NCBI GenBank assembly: GCA_024500155.1 | Contig: CM044858.1 | Span: 2,356,001-2,420,000, forward strand | Origin: Chenopodium formosanum | Taxonomy: Eukaryota > Streptophyta > Magnoliopsida > Caryophyllales > Amaranthaceae | Length of the DNA stretch: 64,000 nucleotides | Direction of reading: 5' to 3' | Shown here: one piece after another, positions 11,274 through 23,497 of the stretch | How positions within the stretch are numbered: position 1 is the stretch's first letter | Layout: each line of letters opens with the position of its first letter | Translations under genes and position numbers: made by a program | Notes under the pieces: generated by a model | Told to the model about the DNA's origin: nothing | Seen by the model: the letters and a program-made list of their open reading frames with translations, nothing else | Database searches by the model: none

Positions 11274-11843
11274 TTAAATTAACCGGAGTAATTACAATAC
11301 TGTTATTATTAGCATAACAAACCACTTTTACCATCATTTTTTTTTTATAAGGTAAGATAAAAATTGTTAGCATGCCCTTCTCACAGGGGTACTCCTAATC
11401 TACTACCACCAAAAAAAACAAAAAAAAAAAAAAAAAAAAAAAAACACGAAGGGAATTATGTAATACGATGCATGGCATTAGGCGATAATGTTGCTGCGCT
11501 TGGAGCATTCCTAAATTAACGTTTAGTGACATTTGGGGGATGATGCCTGTGCCTGTAAATCGGGTGGTCGCGGTCTTGTGGGATGACAGCGTATAGTGTG
11601 TGGAGAGAACAACACGTACTAGTGTACTACTATTGAGTACAGAGTACGGTGTTGGTACGTGCTCTTTTCTCAAATGGTTTCCTAAATCCTACAGTAATAA
11701 TTCAGTGGTTCAGCCTTCAAGATTCAAGACCATATTCATAATTGATTGACTTTATTCCTTTCTAATTTACTACTGTAGTTCACCAAATAATATGATTGAG
11801 CTACATTAGTATTAACTTTCTCCCGTTCATCTAAGATTGTCTC
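11274..11843. other. Spacer with poly(A) tract 11411-11444
   Basis: AT-rich sequence with an A-rich homopolymer run. The leftward open frame around 11395-11673 includes the homopolymer and is not supported as a gene. Confidence 0.5.
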
Positions 11844-12612
11844 TGTTATGGGACATTTTGTACAACTGTTGACCGACATTGACATTCAAGATCAAGATAT
11901 ACAAGACCATGTCAAGATAATTAGTAGTGGTCCCTAAAGTCAAGGAGAAATAATAGGTCAACAAGAATAATTCTTCAATGTTGTTATTACGTATCTACAA
12001 TCTAAGCAAGTCCAAGTTCATTGGAGACCAAATAAAAGGGATAACCGCTACTCCCACTATTTGAGGATGTGGTTGAGGAAATCATGCAACAACCACCCAA
12101 AGTATCTCACAACCACGGTGCTGCTACATTGAAGCTCTATAAATAGGAAAGCCCTCTTCCCATGAAGAAGACACATCCTACGTACATAACCTCCTGCTAA
12201 ACATACTACTCCTTTATTCCCATGCAATTTCTCCAACCTCCATCCACATGGACCTTCCACTAAAAGTGTCATTGCTCAACTACTATATTTTAATCCCAAT
12301 ACCACTCTCCTAAAAGACCACTACTGCAATGCATTTCCACAATACTACTTAGCCTATTACGCCATATACACACTGCCGTACTACATACAAAGTCCATACT
12401 CCCTGTTTACTTGTAATTAGCTCCGTATATTTCTATAATTAGCGTATACATTGTAATTGTAATGTTTGGCTTCATGCCCATATTATAGTGGATTGGTGGC
12501 CTCATTGCCACCCGCGGTTTTTACCCACCTTCATTGGGGTTTTCCGCGTCACCATATCGTGCCTCCCCTCTCTTTCTTTATTTCTTCCGTCATTTATTTT
12601 CCGCATCCAACA
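11844..12612 (+). mobile_element. Candidate solo LTR (copia-like)
   Basis: Starts TGTTATGGGAC and could end ATCCAACA (TG...CA). It contains a strong TATA box (TATAAATA, 12138-12145). About 370 bases further on is a CCCGCGGTTTTTACCC ... TTGGGGTTTTCCGCG segment (12511-12548), typical of the R/U5 region of plant copia LTRs. I could not find matching 5-bp target duplications, so both ends are uncertain. Confidence 0.45.
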
Positions 12613-13508
12613 TTCCTTATTTTAATTTAGTTGATCCGTAGCCCGTATCCCACATCAAATCCTACTTGACGAAATTTTGCATAAACAGTCTCAATTTTTG
12701 TTTAGATTATCTTTTGAATTCATTCAAAATTATACGAATAGATGATGATAGGATAACGAAGTATTACACTTATACTCTCACAGTCTCACGTTGATCTCAC
12801 TTATGATCTCTTTTCATCCAATCCACCAAACCGTGAATAAAAAAGTTGTTAAGTGTAGGCTAGTATAGTACTCTTTGAGGGATCGGATAAGAAAAAGTAT
12901 CTTAGAGGTTGCAAAAAACACTCAAAATCTTATTATTATATTATGTAATAATCCAATAATCACACTAATTAAGAAATTTGGATCCAAGATTGATACTCTG
13001 AATTGTTACCATTAGTTAACACCTTCTTCTTGGGTTTACCAACATTTTTTTCAACTAAACATTGCTTCAAAATCACCAATCTCAAGAGTGTTTATTTTAT
13101 TGATCTTACACAATGCACAAACATGATAAACTTGATATCTATCGTATGGATATACTCTAACCAATTAGAATGCCTTTTTACAAAAGATGAAATTTCTAAG
13201 ATACTCTAGAGAAAAGGTTATAATGCAAAAGTACATTTTGCTTTTGCTTTTTGAAATCCTTTTTATCAAAAATTTGATTTTTTTTTTCGAAAAAGAATGG
13301 CAATATTGGATTAGAGGACAATTAATAAATAAAAAACGACATCACTCTATATAAGAAAAAACACAAATAGGTCTCATCTGAAAATTATAGTAGTAGATAG
13401 ATTAACATTAACATTAACATTACCATTACGATAGCGCGTCATGCAAAATGTAGGTTTTTTTTTAATTGGATGAAAATGTACAAATAAAAAGTGGCCACTA
13501 AGATGAGA
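12613..13508. other. AT-rich spacer; 3' flank of LHCB5
   Basis: No gene seen. A short ACATTA array lies at about 13402-13425. The last part would be the LHCB5 3' UTR. Confidence 0.5.
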
Positions 13509-15779
13509 TTATAGAGTGGGAGCTCTTTCAGCAGCTCCAGAAATGACAGTGAGCAAGTTGTTACCGAATGGGTCGCTAAGGTGAGCAGCCAGATTCTCAA
13601 CTGGGCCTTGGCCTGTCACGTAAGCCTGAATAAAGAAGGCGAACATTGAAAACATTGCGAGTCTACCATTCTTGATTTCCTTCACCTTCAACAAGGCTGC
13701 TTGGTCTGGGTCATTGGCTAAGCCCAATGGGTCAAATGGGCCTCCTGGGTGAAGCTTGTCCTCCAAATCCTGCCAACCATTAATTTAGAATATTCTTAGA
13801 AATTGTCCATATACATGCTTTACTCAATAATCTTTAAATACATGTAAACGATTCAAATTACCAAGCTAAGCTTGAACTAATGAAAAGAAGAGCACCTTCC
13901 AACCTTTACGGGATTGGAGGGTTAGTTTCCAATAGGAACATTTTGTTAGCTTAATTTAAGAGTTACTAGCTGACAACTAACATCTATTTTGCCAAACACG
14001 CCCATTTTACAAGCACTTTAGATTGGAGCTGAGGTGATACCTCTGGCTCTAAGGCTCAATGAACATCATTAATCTAATGAGCAACACCGTTGTATATTTC
14101 CTAGGTTACTGGAAATTAATGTGTTATTTACTAATTATCTTCGTTCAATATATAGTTTTGTTAACAATTTAATATGAACTAGCTTAGCAATGTGCTAGCT
14201 AAAATCGAAAAGAAAATACAGTATTTGCAATGAAATCATCCCATATGAATTACTGACTAATTGACTATGAATGTAAAACTTCAGCAATCAGAAGACATTA
14301 ATATAAAAGGAATACAAAACGAGACAAAAACCGGAGGAAATAAAGGGGGGACATACCAAACCATTAATGATTCTGTAGTACTCAGCACCACCAAGGAGAA
14401 CAACCTCAGCAACAACAGCAACAACAAGGTTGATGGGAATTGGCTTTCCAAAGTAGTTTAAGGTGTTTCCATCTAACAGCAAGGCACCAGTCTGTACAAT
14501 TTTAAAAATGTAACAATTTTTATAATCCAAGTATGTAACAATGTAACAACAATTTTTATAATCCAAGTATGTAACAATGTAACATGTACCAATAATAATT
14601 ATAAACATTATAGACAAAAATGAAACATTAATAAAAATTCAAGAAAAGTAAATTGAAGTTAAGCTTATTTGTGTTACAAAGAAATACCTTGAACCAAACA
14701 GCTTCAGGACCACAGTTAGCACCAAATTTGTTGAAGGCTTCAGGGATAACGCACCCGGCTGCTCCAAGCATAGCCCAACGGGCATGGATCAACTCATATG
14801 CTTGATATCTGAACAAATTAAAGTAATATCATTAATACTTGACACTTACAAAGAACAAGCTATAATATACTTTATACATGATCAATTTTTTTTCAATAGA
14901 AAAGTTTGCTTACTTGGCGAAGTCCTCTGGCTTCTTTCCAAGACCAAAAGGGTCGTAACCATAGCTGCAATAAATCAATGTCATCTATGTCAAGCAAGGT
15001 AACATTTCATTTTTCATAAATTCCGAAACAAATTGAACAAGATTTCATATGAAAACCATTCAAACTACTTTATATATCACTAACCAAATAACTTTATGAA
15101 CTTCGATCTACTTGAAGCAATTGTGACTCCAAGCTAAGTACGTAGTACGGAATATATAATTTCACTAATCATACTTGCTATGAATCTATGATAGAACTAT
15201 ATTGTAAAACTGCATAAATATATGATTATATCTAACAAGATCTAAACATAATTACATATAATTCCTCTGTTGTTATTTAACTAGCAACGTTTAATTTCAT
15301 TTTATCATTGTAATATATTCAACAATAATTGACATGACACGTAACTATCTATTCAAAAACTTTGAGACAAGTAAGTATAACAAATAGCAAGTGAATAATG
15401 CAAAAGTCAAAACGTTGCAAATAAAAACAATAAAATAGAGGTCGTAAGATGGTAAACAAAAGTCTTACTCTCCGGCAACTTCTCCGTTGAGGTACTCAGG
15501 AATGTCATCACGGTCCAAAAGACCCTCAGGCAAGAAAATCCTACGGTCAGGGCCATACCACTTAGCAAGCTCATCATCCGCGGACGAAACAGCCTTAGCC
15601 TTAGCCTTAGCAGGAGCAGCCGCCTCTTTCTTCTTACCAAAAAGAGCCACAATCTTAGATGGACCAACACTAGTGGTACTACTAGGGGCGGAAGTAGCAC
15701 TTCTTAAGTTGAATGTGTTTCCCAACATTTCAGACTTTCCTAGACATGCCGCCGCTGTCGATGCCGCCACCGAAGCCAT
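13509..15779 (-). CDS. LHCB5: Chlorophyll a/b-binding protein CP26, minor antenna of photosystem II
   Basis: Five exons: 15469-15779, 14914-14964, 14688-14808, 14357-14491, 13509-13769; 879 nt, 292 residues, all GT-AG and in phase. The protein carries a Ser/Ala-rich chloroplast transit peptide (about 40-45 residues), then the mature start near the KKK/AKAKAKA stretch and DELAKWYGPDRRIFLPEG. Helix B is ELIHARWAMLGAAG, with the Glu/Arg pair that binds chlorophyll. Next come the conserved [20 protein letters not shown], helix C (PINLVVAVVAEVVLLGGAE) and helix A (KEIKNGRLAMFSM), ending ERAPTL. These blocks identify Lhcb5 rather than Lhcb4 or Lhcb6. The protein is a monomeric linker between the PSII core and LHCII trimers in the thylakoid membrane, with a role in light harvesting and photoprotection (known for the family). 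The start is the first ATG and gives the expected length. Confidence 0.97.
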
Positions 15780-16011
15780 GACTGCCGCCCCTAACGGCGG
15801 ATGATAAAAGATTAGAACTTAAGAAGGTTTAGTATTTTTTTTTTGGGTTGTAAGAGTGATTGTATGAGTTTGTATTCTGTAAAATGGTTGATCTAAATGC
15901 TTGTTTCGGTGGATGTGGGGGTGCCACCTAGGAATCTTAATTGGGTGTTTTGATTGGTGGAATGTTTGAGGAAATAATCTATTGCCTTGTAATGATAGGT
16001 CAGATGTGATT

Positions 16012-16041
16012 ACGTGTCAGATAATGGCAGTGTGACGTGGC
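16012..16041 (-). promoter_or_regulatory. ACGT-core elements upstream of LHCB5
   Basis: ACGTGTC at 16012-16018 and TGACGTGGC at 16033-16041 read, on the gene strand, as an ABRE/G-box-like GACACGT and GCCACGTCA, about 235-265 bases upstream of the start codon. CCAAT-like motifs also lie near 15955. bZIP/light-response function is inferred from motif only. Confidence 0.45.
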
Positions 16042-16622
16042 ATTGCTGATAAATAAGAACAGTTTGTGGATAGTTTGTGGTTTGTGCTCCTTTTGTTTTG
16101 GATAACATATTGCATGCCCTTATCTCTCTGTTTCTATATTTCTAGTTTTATCATCTTACTAGTGGAAGAAAAATTAAAAGAAGCTAAAACATTTATGGGC
16201 TTGGATAATTGAATGTGTTGATTGTAATTTTATTTGTAGCCCAATAAAATGGAAGGTATGGGCTTACCATGGTGAAGATTTCGTCAGCTGAGCAGCCCAT
16301 ACCAAAATTGCTAAAAAATGATAAATGTTTGTTCCTAAGGTTTTAAGTTTATTCTATTCTAGTTATAGATGATCTTGACTTTGGACTTTGCAATTTTGGT
16401 GAGACATGTATTGTAGCTTAAAAATGTGTGTTGTTCAATTTAGGAGTTATAGATCATTTTTGTTGTGGAGGTGTACTTAGGTATTCGTGATTTCGTGAAG
16501 TTGTCGTTAGGGCAAGTAAGGAAAGTAAAATCAGATAATGTTTGTTCTTGTCACTTCATCGGAAATAAGATTTCAATGTTAAGTTTATTGTTTTTTAATG
16601 TGTAATTACTAAACATAAATTG

Positions 16623-16712
16623 TTTCGGTAAAAATCCATCTATATGTACGTGATTGAAGATAACATTTCGGTAAAAATCCATCTATATGTACGTGATTGA
16701 AGATAACATTTC
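16623..16712. repeat. Perfect 43-bp tandem duplication
   Basis: The unit TTTCGGTAAAAATCCATCTA... starting at 16623 is repeated without change from 16666. Identity across both copies implies a very recent event. Confidence 0.9.
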
Positions 16713-18426
16713 AAAAGCTATATGAACTACTGATCCAAAAAGAACTTTTAAGTTTACGCTTCTTTTAAGTGCAATTTTAAGTAATATTCCATATGATATG
16801 AGTCATTTGACATTAGGGACAATATGATTAACATTTTGATCGAAAGAGTGTGATAAAAACTAAAAAACAAATCCTATTAGTTAGGGTCATGCTTGTTGGG
16901 CTACCTAGGCTATCCCAAAAAAGTTGGTATAGGATGATGACTTGATGAGTGATGATCTACATGTCTCACCCAATCCAATCTGATTGGGAAGCCTTTGAGT
17001 CTTTGATAAATGACAAAAAAACTTAATACATGAAAAATGTAACATTTTATACTTTTACGCTTATTAAATTATAATTTTGATCATTTATATATAATTAAAT
17101 TAATAACTTTTGAAAATATATATTGAGATTAACCTATTCCGTAGTAAATTATGAAGGAACAATCATGTTAACATAATAGTAACAAAAAACAATTAAAGTT
17201 ATTAGTCTATGACTTGCTTTTCCCGGCCATTGTAATTAACACCTAAAAGTAGAGAGGGATGCATTCCTAGTTCCTACCAGCCTACCACCCTAGCTAATAA
17301 GCTTAGGGCCAAAATCCGCAAGGTTAGGATAAAATCAATAAGCCTACTCTTAAAATTAAAGTAGTTAATTTTGTTGAATGGTAAAATTAGTCTTATACTC
17401 TTATTATTTTAACGTAAGTTACGTAACATAATATATTATCATATAACAAACCCAATAGTACCGGTTAATATATATACTAATTGATGAGCCATGCTGCTTA
17501 CAAATTTTACAAAATGTACTCCAATCCTTAAAAAAAATATTTATATCATACATTCATACATGCTATATTTAAAGTTTGAAAGTCAATTTTTTGGACATTA
17601 TTTATCGTTGAAAAAAAGTCGTAACCACGAGCATATTTCTAGCCATCTTAAGTGAACACGAGCATCACCGTATATACTACATGGTCAAATTAATTCAAAT
17701 TGTATTAGTCAGCTTATACTATATAGCAGATTAGAAGTTGGTCTCCTTTGTTTATCCAACCACTAAAATAAGAAATTTCTAAGTTAATTTCAAGCCCATC
17801 ATGTTTACCGTAACAAACTTAGAAAAAAGAAGGGCCGACTTTAGATACGGATTTTAGGGTATTATGAAACACCATATCTCAATTCAATATTGAAGACTCA
17901 AAGGGCGTTGAATTTGTAAGAATTAGAATAGTTGTAAAATTGTAATGCTTTATGTTTTTACGTCTAGGTACATCACACACATGTGGGTGTTCTCGTATGA
18001 TTACTTATTTTTGGGTATACTTGGATGTACGATAGTATTGAAGAATGCAAGTTTAATTTAGTTTTATGGATCGAAAATCATACATGGGTGTTTGTTGCCT
18101 TCTTGAGTCTTGTTTCATGTACTAATGCTACACGTGCATAAAGAGTGCTTTGAGTAATCTTGTGAATTTTGTGCATGTTAACAAAATTGAGGAACATCTT
18201 TTAATTTGTTTAGAATGTTGCTAAAACAAAATATACTGTAAATTTTATTAAAACATATAAATACGTACATTTATATATTTAATTATAAGGGAAAATAAAT
18301 CATACTTGTATAAGAAATAGATTTGGAATATTATGTTAATACCAGCCACGAAAAATGAAAAGTTACTTACTGTTCATTCAATTCCCAACCAAAAATCCCT
18401 AATAAAATAATAATAATAATAATAGC
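16713..18426. other. AT-rich spacer, nothing recognised
   Basis: No open frame longer than background and no element with defined ends. Confidence 0.5.
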
Positions 18427-18739
18427 TATCTGACTTTATTCCTGGGCGGGTTGTGGCTGATGCTGCTCATCGGAAGCGGGTTAAGTATGAAGCTCGATGT
18501 CAGGCGATTGGATATGGTTTCATTCCCTTCTCCTTTTTTTCGCTTGGGGAATTAGAGAAGGAGGCTATTGCGTTACTGAAGCGGATTCAGAAGTTCTCGA
18601 CGACGCAAGACATTGGGGCTCGTGCTGCAGCTCATATCTTAGCTAGGGTAGGATTTGCTATAGCTAGAGGAGTGGGGGCCCAGATTGTATCTCGGCTTCC
18701 CACTAATTTATTGTAGGTTGTATGACTTTTGTTTTTGAG

Positions 18740-18781
<42 letters not shown>
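18427..18781 (+). mobile_element. 5'-truncated RTE-type LINE 3' end with (AAT)n tail
   Basis: About 95 codons of a LINE ORF C-terminus (from DFIPGRVVADAAHRKR to RIVSRLPTNLL-type ending QIVSRLPTNLL and a TAG) are followed by a 25-base 3' UTR and (TAA/AAT)n at about 18741-18781. Upstream, (ATA)n at 18409-18424 abuts the truncation point, so the insert sits between two ATA arrays. The reading frame is open but has no start. It is nearly identical in protein to the copy at 19757-20596, which lies in inverted orientation. Confidence 0.8.
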
Positions 18782-18784
<3 letters not shown>

Positions 18785-19214
18785 TTTCCCAACCAAAAAA
18801 AGAATGGAAATTAGGATTGATGACGTAATGGATAACCAAAATAGCAACTACCATCCAAACCACAATGTACATTATTGCATCATTCTAGAGAATAAAAAGA
18901 ATGAAAACAACTAGAAAAGCCTCAGGAGCTACAAATTTCGCACTATGCTTATAATAATCAGCTATTATTGACACATTTTCTCAATTGATACAATATTGTT
19001 GGCTTTCTTTTGCATAACAGATTCATGGACACTTGTGAACTCCATTCATCGATCTAACACTTGGTTAGTATTTTTTAGTATATTTTCAACCATTATATGT
19101 CATTATTCTCAAATTGACGTTAACATTTTATGCTAGATAAGTATCAAATCTAAAAGGATGCAAATAATACGTAATTAATAACTAACCAAATACATTATCT
19201 AGATAGGAGGATTA

Positions 19215-19378
19215 GGACATGTTCACATTGAATGAAATGAACTGAAATGTACTTATTAGAGTTGAACTGAACTGAACTGAAATGAAATGACTATTTTATA
19301 AGGGAAGGAAATTAGGAGCTGACTGAACTGAACTTATTAGAGTTGAATTGAACTGAAAATAATCATATGACAGACCCT
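19215..19378. mobile_element. Tourist-like MITE, decayed member
   Basis: GGACATGTTCACATTGAATG at the left and, reversed, GGGTCTGTCATATGATT at the right enclose gaact/ctgaa repeats and the family core 'ctattttataagggaaggaa'. The target duplication is no longer clean (TTA vs TAC). Confidence 0.65.
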
Positions 19379-19756
19379 ACTTTAGTCTTTAATGTCACCC
19401 TTATTTCAAATTATATTGATTGTGTATTTTTTAAAGGGCTTCATAGATAAAGATTAATTAAATGTCTTTGTGATACTTTATAGTCTTATTATTAGTCCTT
19501 GAAAATGATCAGTATAATTGGTTTTTGTAGGATAGCCGACAGCACAACTTGTTAAACGAAGTGAGCAAACACGTATTACAAACGAAGCAATCAAGACAGG
19601 CAATTTCAACACAACAAGGGACATTGTCGTAATTAAGACTCTAAGCTATAATGGCATAATGCATAATCCACAAATTAAAATGTCATTTAGCTGTACGGAA
19701 TTAACACTACTTAATTATATTGGTAATTGTGTGATTATTGTTATGTTCCATCAATC

Positions 19757-19802
<46 letters not shown>

Positions 19803-20596
19803 CAAAAACAAAAGTCATACAACCTACAATAAATTAGTGGGAAGCCGAGATACAATCTGGGCCCCCACTCCTCTAGCTATAGCAAATCCTACCCTAGTGA
19901 AGATATGAGCTGCAGCACGAGCCCCAATGTCTTGCGTCGTTGAGAACCTCTTAATCCGCTTCAGTAACGCAACAGCCTCATTCTCTAATTCCCCAAGCGA
20001 AGAAAAGGAGAAGGGAATGAAACCATATCCAATCGCCTGACATCGAGCTTCATACTTAACCCGCTTCCGATGAGCAGCATCAGCCACAACCCGCCCAGGA
20101 ATAAAGTCAGATATCCCTGACTGTGTCAAAGGAGAAGACCCTGTCAAATCAATACAAACATCGCGACCACGATCCCATGAATAAAGTAACACATCCGCAG
20201 GTCTGAGGGCCTCGTCGTTCCCTCCAGCCAACCCAATGTCAACCTCTTTTCTCGCTGAAATCCCAGAACGATAACAAACATCAACAAAGGTATCCCGAAC
20301 AACATTATGCCGATGTTTAATACCCACAATACCAGCACAAGACACCGCGTGATCACCGAAAATATCTCCAGCAAAAACCCTCGAACAAGCAGAGCACGAC
20401 GTCGAGATAGAGAACAATGGAACACCCAATCGATAGGACAACACACAGCGATAAGTCTTGGCGTTCATCGTCTGACCCAACCCCGAAATAGGAACCGCCC
20501 GGAGCCAAGCAGAGGTGTGATCACCCTGCTGTGATTTCCACAATGCTGATTGTCGAGGAGTTAAAGAATAAGCAGATTCTGCAGAAGCGGTAATCT
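19757..20596 (-). mobile_element. 5'-truncated RTE-type LINE 3' end, longer copy
   Basis: The open LINE frame runs from about 20594 to the stop at 19824 with no genuine start. It covers the C-terminal region beyond the reverse transcriptase, including WLRAVPISGLGQ, a CSACSRVFAGDIFGDHAVSC motif (C-x2-C ... H-x4-C, zinc-knuckle-like), RPADVLLYSWDRG, DVCIDLTGSSPLTQ and the end QIVSRLPTNLL. The tail is (AAT)n on the minus strand (19757-19802), and a second ATT array (20601-20630) flanks the truncated end. Most plant proteins of this type come from RTE LINEs. It is a dead fragment, not a gene. Confidence 0.82.
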
Positions 20597-20738
20597 TAAT
20601 AATTATTATTATTATTATTATTATTATTATTTTAATAATATGCGATCATTATGAGATTAATGTTTGAAGCTCAAAATAAATTCCCCATAAAAGGATCTAT
20701 CAAATCAAAGTCATCTACTATCATTGCAATAAAATATA

Positions 20739-20988
20739 CTTCCTCCGCTTTCTTTTACTTGCAATACTTCCCTAAAAAGGAAATGTCACAATACTTGCAA
20801 CACACTATAAAAGGAAAGTTACTTTAGAGAAAAACTATATTATTTCCTTTATTTAAAGCACATGGCCCACTAAATTACACTCCTAACAACCACTCATCCT
20901 ATTTTAAAGTTTATTATATCAGGTAAACCTCACTTTTCTTAATTACCGTGCTAAAGGGTGTGTTGCATCTAAAAGAAAATGGAGGAAA
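20739..20988. mobile_element. Stowaway/mariner-related MITE, 250 bp
   Basis: Ends CTTCCTCCGCTTTCTTTTAC and, reversed, TTTCCTCCATTTTCTTTTAG, both followed by (CTT/ATG)GCAA, with TA on each side (20737-20738, 20989-20990). The CTTGCAA motif is shared with the terminus of the autonomous-looking mariner element at 55245. Confidence 0.8.
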
Positions 20989-20990
20989 TA

Positions 20991-22774
20991 CTTGTAAGGA
21001 GGCATAACCGTATAATTAACGGTATAAGGTTGGACGAATTTATGTGGAAGATGACTGTAGATATTAGTAATTAATTCTTTCTAGTTAAATCTCTCAATAA
21101 AAATTGTATATGAGACTTTATAATTTGTTAGTAAGAATAGATTTTCAACAATAATATATGCTTCAAGCCTTCAATTGAATGTTACATTAATTTTTGACTT
21201 TTTGTTTGTAGTTATGGCCAAACAAACATTTACCCCCATATGTATTTCAAAGTTCCATTTTATTTGTCACAATTAAATTGCCGCCCCTTGTTTAGACTTT
21301 ACTGAGAAATTAAAGTTGTCCAAGTTTAAACATCACCATCACTTAGAATTTTCATCTTCCTTTTTCCTTTCTTGTTACATAATTGTCATCTTTATTTTAC
21401 TCACCTTATCGCATTATCACTTATCAATTATCTAATTATCATAGCTCCTCTTTCAGCTAACATAATCAGCTTCAGCTTTCAACTTTAAGCTATTCACTAA
21501 ACACAACCAATATTATCATATTGGTGTTTTAGTTATTAATAAACTAATTTGTTCAATTCATCTTCTTTAATCTCCTTCTTAAATAGGGGTATATTGCAAC
21601 TACAACAAAATATATGGAGGAAATATCTAACATTTGATCAATTTGTTGAAAAGTATATGACTTGAACTACAATTTAAACACTTCAATTGAATTCAAAACA
21701 CTACACACTTTTATGGACTATCAAAGTATAGGTTTGGTACATCATATTATCATGCTAAAATAATAAGACATTGACAAGCTAACATACCAAACCTTATCTT
21801 GCTCCATCAAGATCAACAATCATCCATGTATTAAACAAATTCTAATGATCCAATAATATCCATGTAATAAAAATTGTACTTCTAATAATCTTCTTAGAAT
21901 AATTTCAGCTAACGTATCAATTTCAACTTATTTTCTTCAATTATCGCTTGGTTATTAGATTTCTCAAAATTAGCTAATTCCATGACTTAAATATGTGAAG
22001 CATGTCAATGCAATTCCTTTAAGCCAAGGGTTGGTAAAATGATACAATCATCATTAAAACAAAAGAACATAAAAGTTACAAGAACCATAACTTTTGGAAT
22101 TTCATACAATGAGGGAAACTTTAGTGTCCATAAATTTCTGTTATAAAGGCAGCAAGCCAGCAACCACATGCAAATCAAAGTCTTTTAAATTTACTCGTAC
22201 AACCAGTACAGTAACATGAAATAGATCATATCATTAGATTATTCAGATTCTCTCTAAGAAAATGTTGGACCGACACATATTTACCACGTACTAGCTTTGA
22301 CAGTAAAAGTAGTACTGTAAATTTTTGAAACCATCTGACAATTGACAAATTACCCTGTTTGGGTAAAATACGTGAGATTCATGCCTATTTGGAAAGGACC
22401 AGTCATCAATTTTTTAAATTTATTTTTTAGACTAGGATGAGTCATCTTTTGTAAAGGATGAGTCATTAATTTGATCAAATAGTACTTGTTCATTTATGGG
22501 GAAGTTTGACATAAGTAGTGGGGGATTAGGATTAATGTTTTAAGCTACATTTCGGTGGGGTTTTGGACGGTTTGAGGGGTAGGGGTGTTTGCATTTCACC
22601 ATTAATCTAATATTTAATATTCGTACTTTAGCCCGATTTGGTTGTTTGGTATTGTTAGTAGGATAAATCGTACATCTGTGTTATTTTACTTTCTAAGAAT
22701 TTAAACGTGTCGATAAGTCAATTATCTTGGTAAATTTTACATTTGTTATCCTCATAAAAATGAGAATCTGAGCC
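20991..22774. other. AT-rich spacer, nothing recognised
   Basis: No supported frame or delimited element; many short A/T runs. Confidence 0.5.
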
Positions 22775-22777
22775 TAA

Positions 22778-22924
22778 GGGCTTGTTATCATTGATTGAAC
22801 TTAGCTGAACTGAACTGAACTGAGCTGAACTGAACTGAACTGAAATGAATATTTTATAAGAGAAGGAAATTAGAAGCTGAACTGAACTGAACTGAACTGA
22901 ATTTCAACGTATGAGAACAGACCC
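22778..22924. mobile_element. Tourist-like MITE, 147 bp
   Basis: Ends GGGCTTGTTATCATTG and, reversed, GGGTCTGTTCTCATACG. TAA is duplicated (22775-22777, 22925-22927). The interior is ctgaa repeats around 'atattttataagagaagg', closely like the copy at 10951. Confidence 0.88.
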
Positions 22925-23349
22925 TAAGTCATATCTTCAGAGATAAGTTAGATGACAGACATACCACTAAAACAAACCATTACATCTACTTGAGAGTAAT
23001 GAGATATCAAAAGTAAAGCGTCAAAAAGACGCATAAACAAAAAACACACACGCGATACTATCACACATGCTTATATGGTGCACGAGCCGACGAGAAGCAC
23101 CATCCTCTAACCTTAGTACTTATACGTATACCACTCATAGTCATCCAAAGAATTAGTGGACCGAATAACATAACACAAAGAGAGGAATTTCTTACTACGT
23201 ATAACAAGATAGCTACCCTTTCATTTCTCCACTTGTTTGAATATTTGCCAAAACAATTCTGTAATATTATTTAATAATATTGCGCCCTTGAAGTCCAAAT
23301 GTCACTCATATCCTTAGAATAAAAACCCCGAAAATATTCGATTTCGTAT

Positions 23350-23497
23350 CCTCTCTTCTCTCTAAAAAGCCATCACCTTTATTTTCCTCTCTTTCTCTCT
23401 CTTCTTTCTTCCTCTGCATTCAGAGTTCAGTTTCTTTGTCTCTGCTTCAAATTTCAGATCTAAAGATTCAAAGATACAATCTTTAGGAAAATTAAAA
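23350..23497 (+). promoter_or_regulatory. CT-rich leader of the HIPP gene
   Basis: A pyrimidine-rich tract (TCCTCTCTTCTCTCT and similar, 23350-23440) precedes the start codon at 23498. Such tracts are common in plant 5' UTRs and core promoters (Y patch). The exact transcription start is not visible. Confidence 0.4.

Noticed and set aside
12057..12272. TATA-bearing block considered as a pararetrovirus-type promoter
   Set aside because: No viral coding sequence nearby, and the downstream GC stem fits a copia LTR better.
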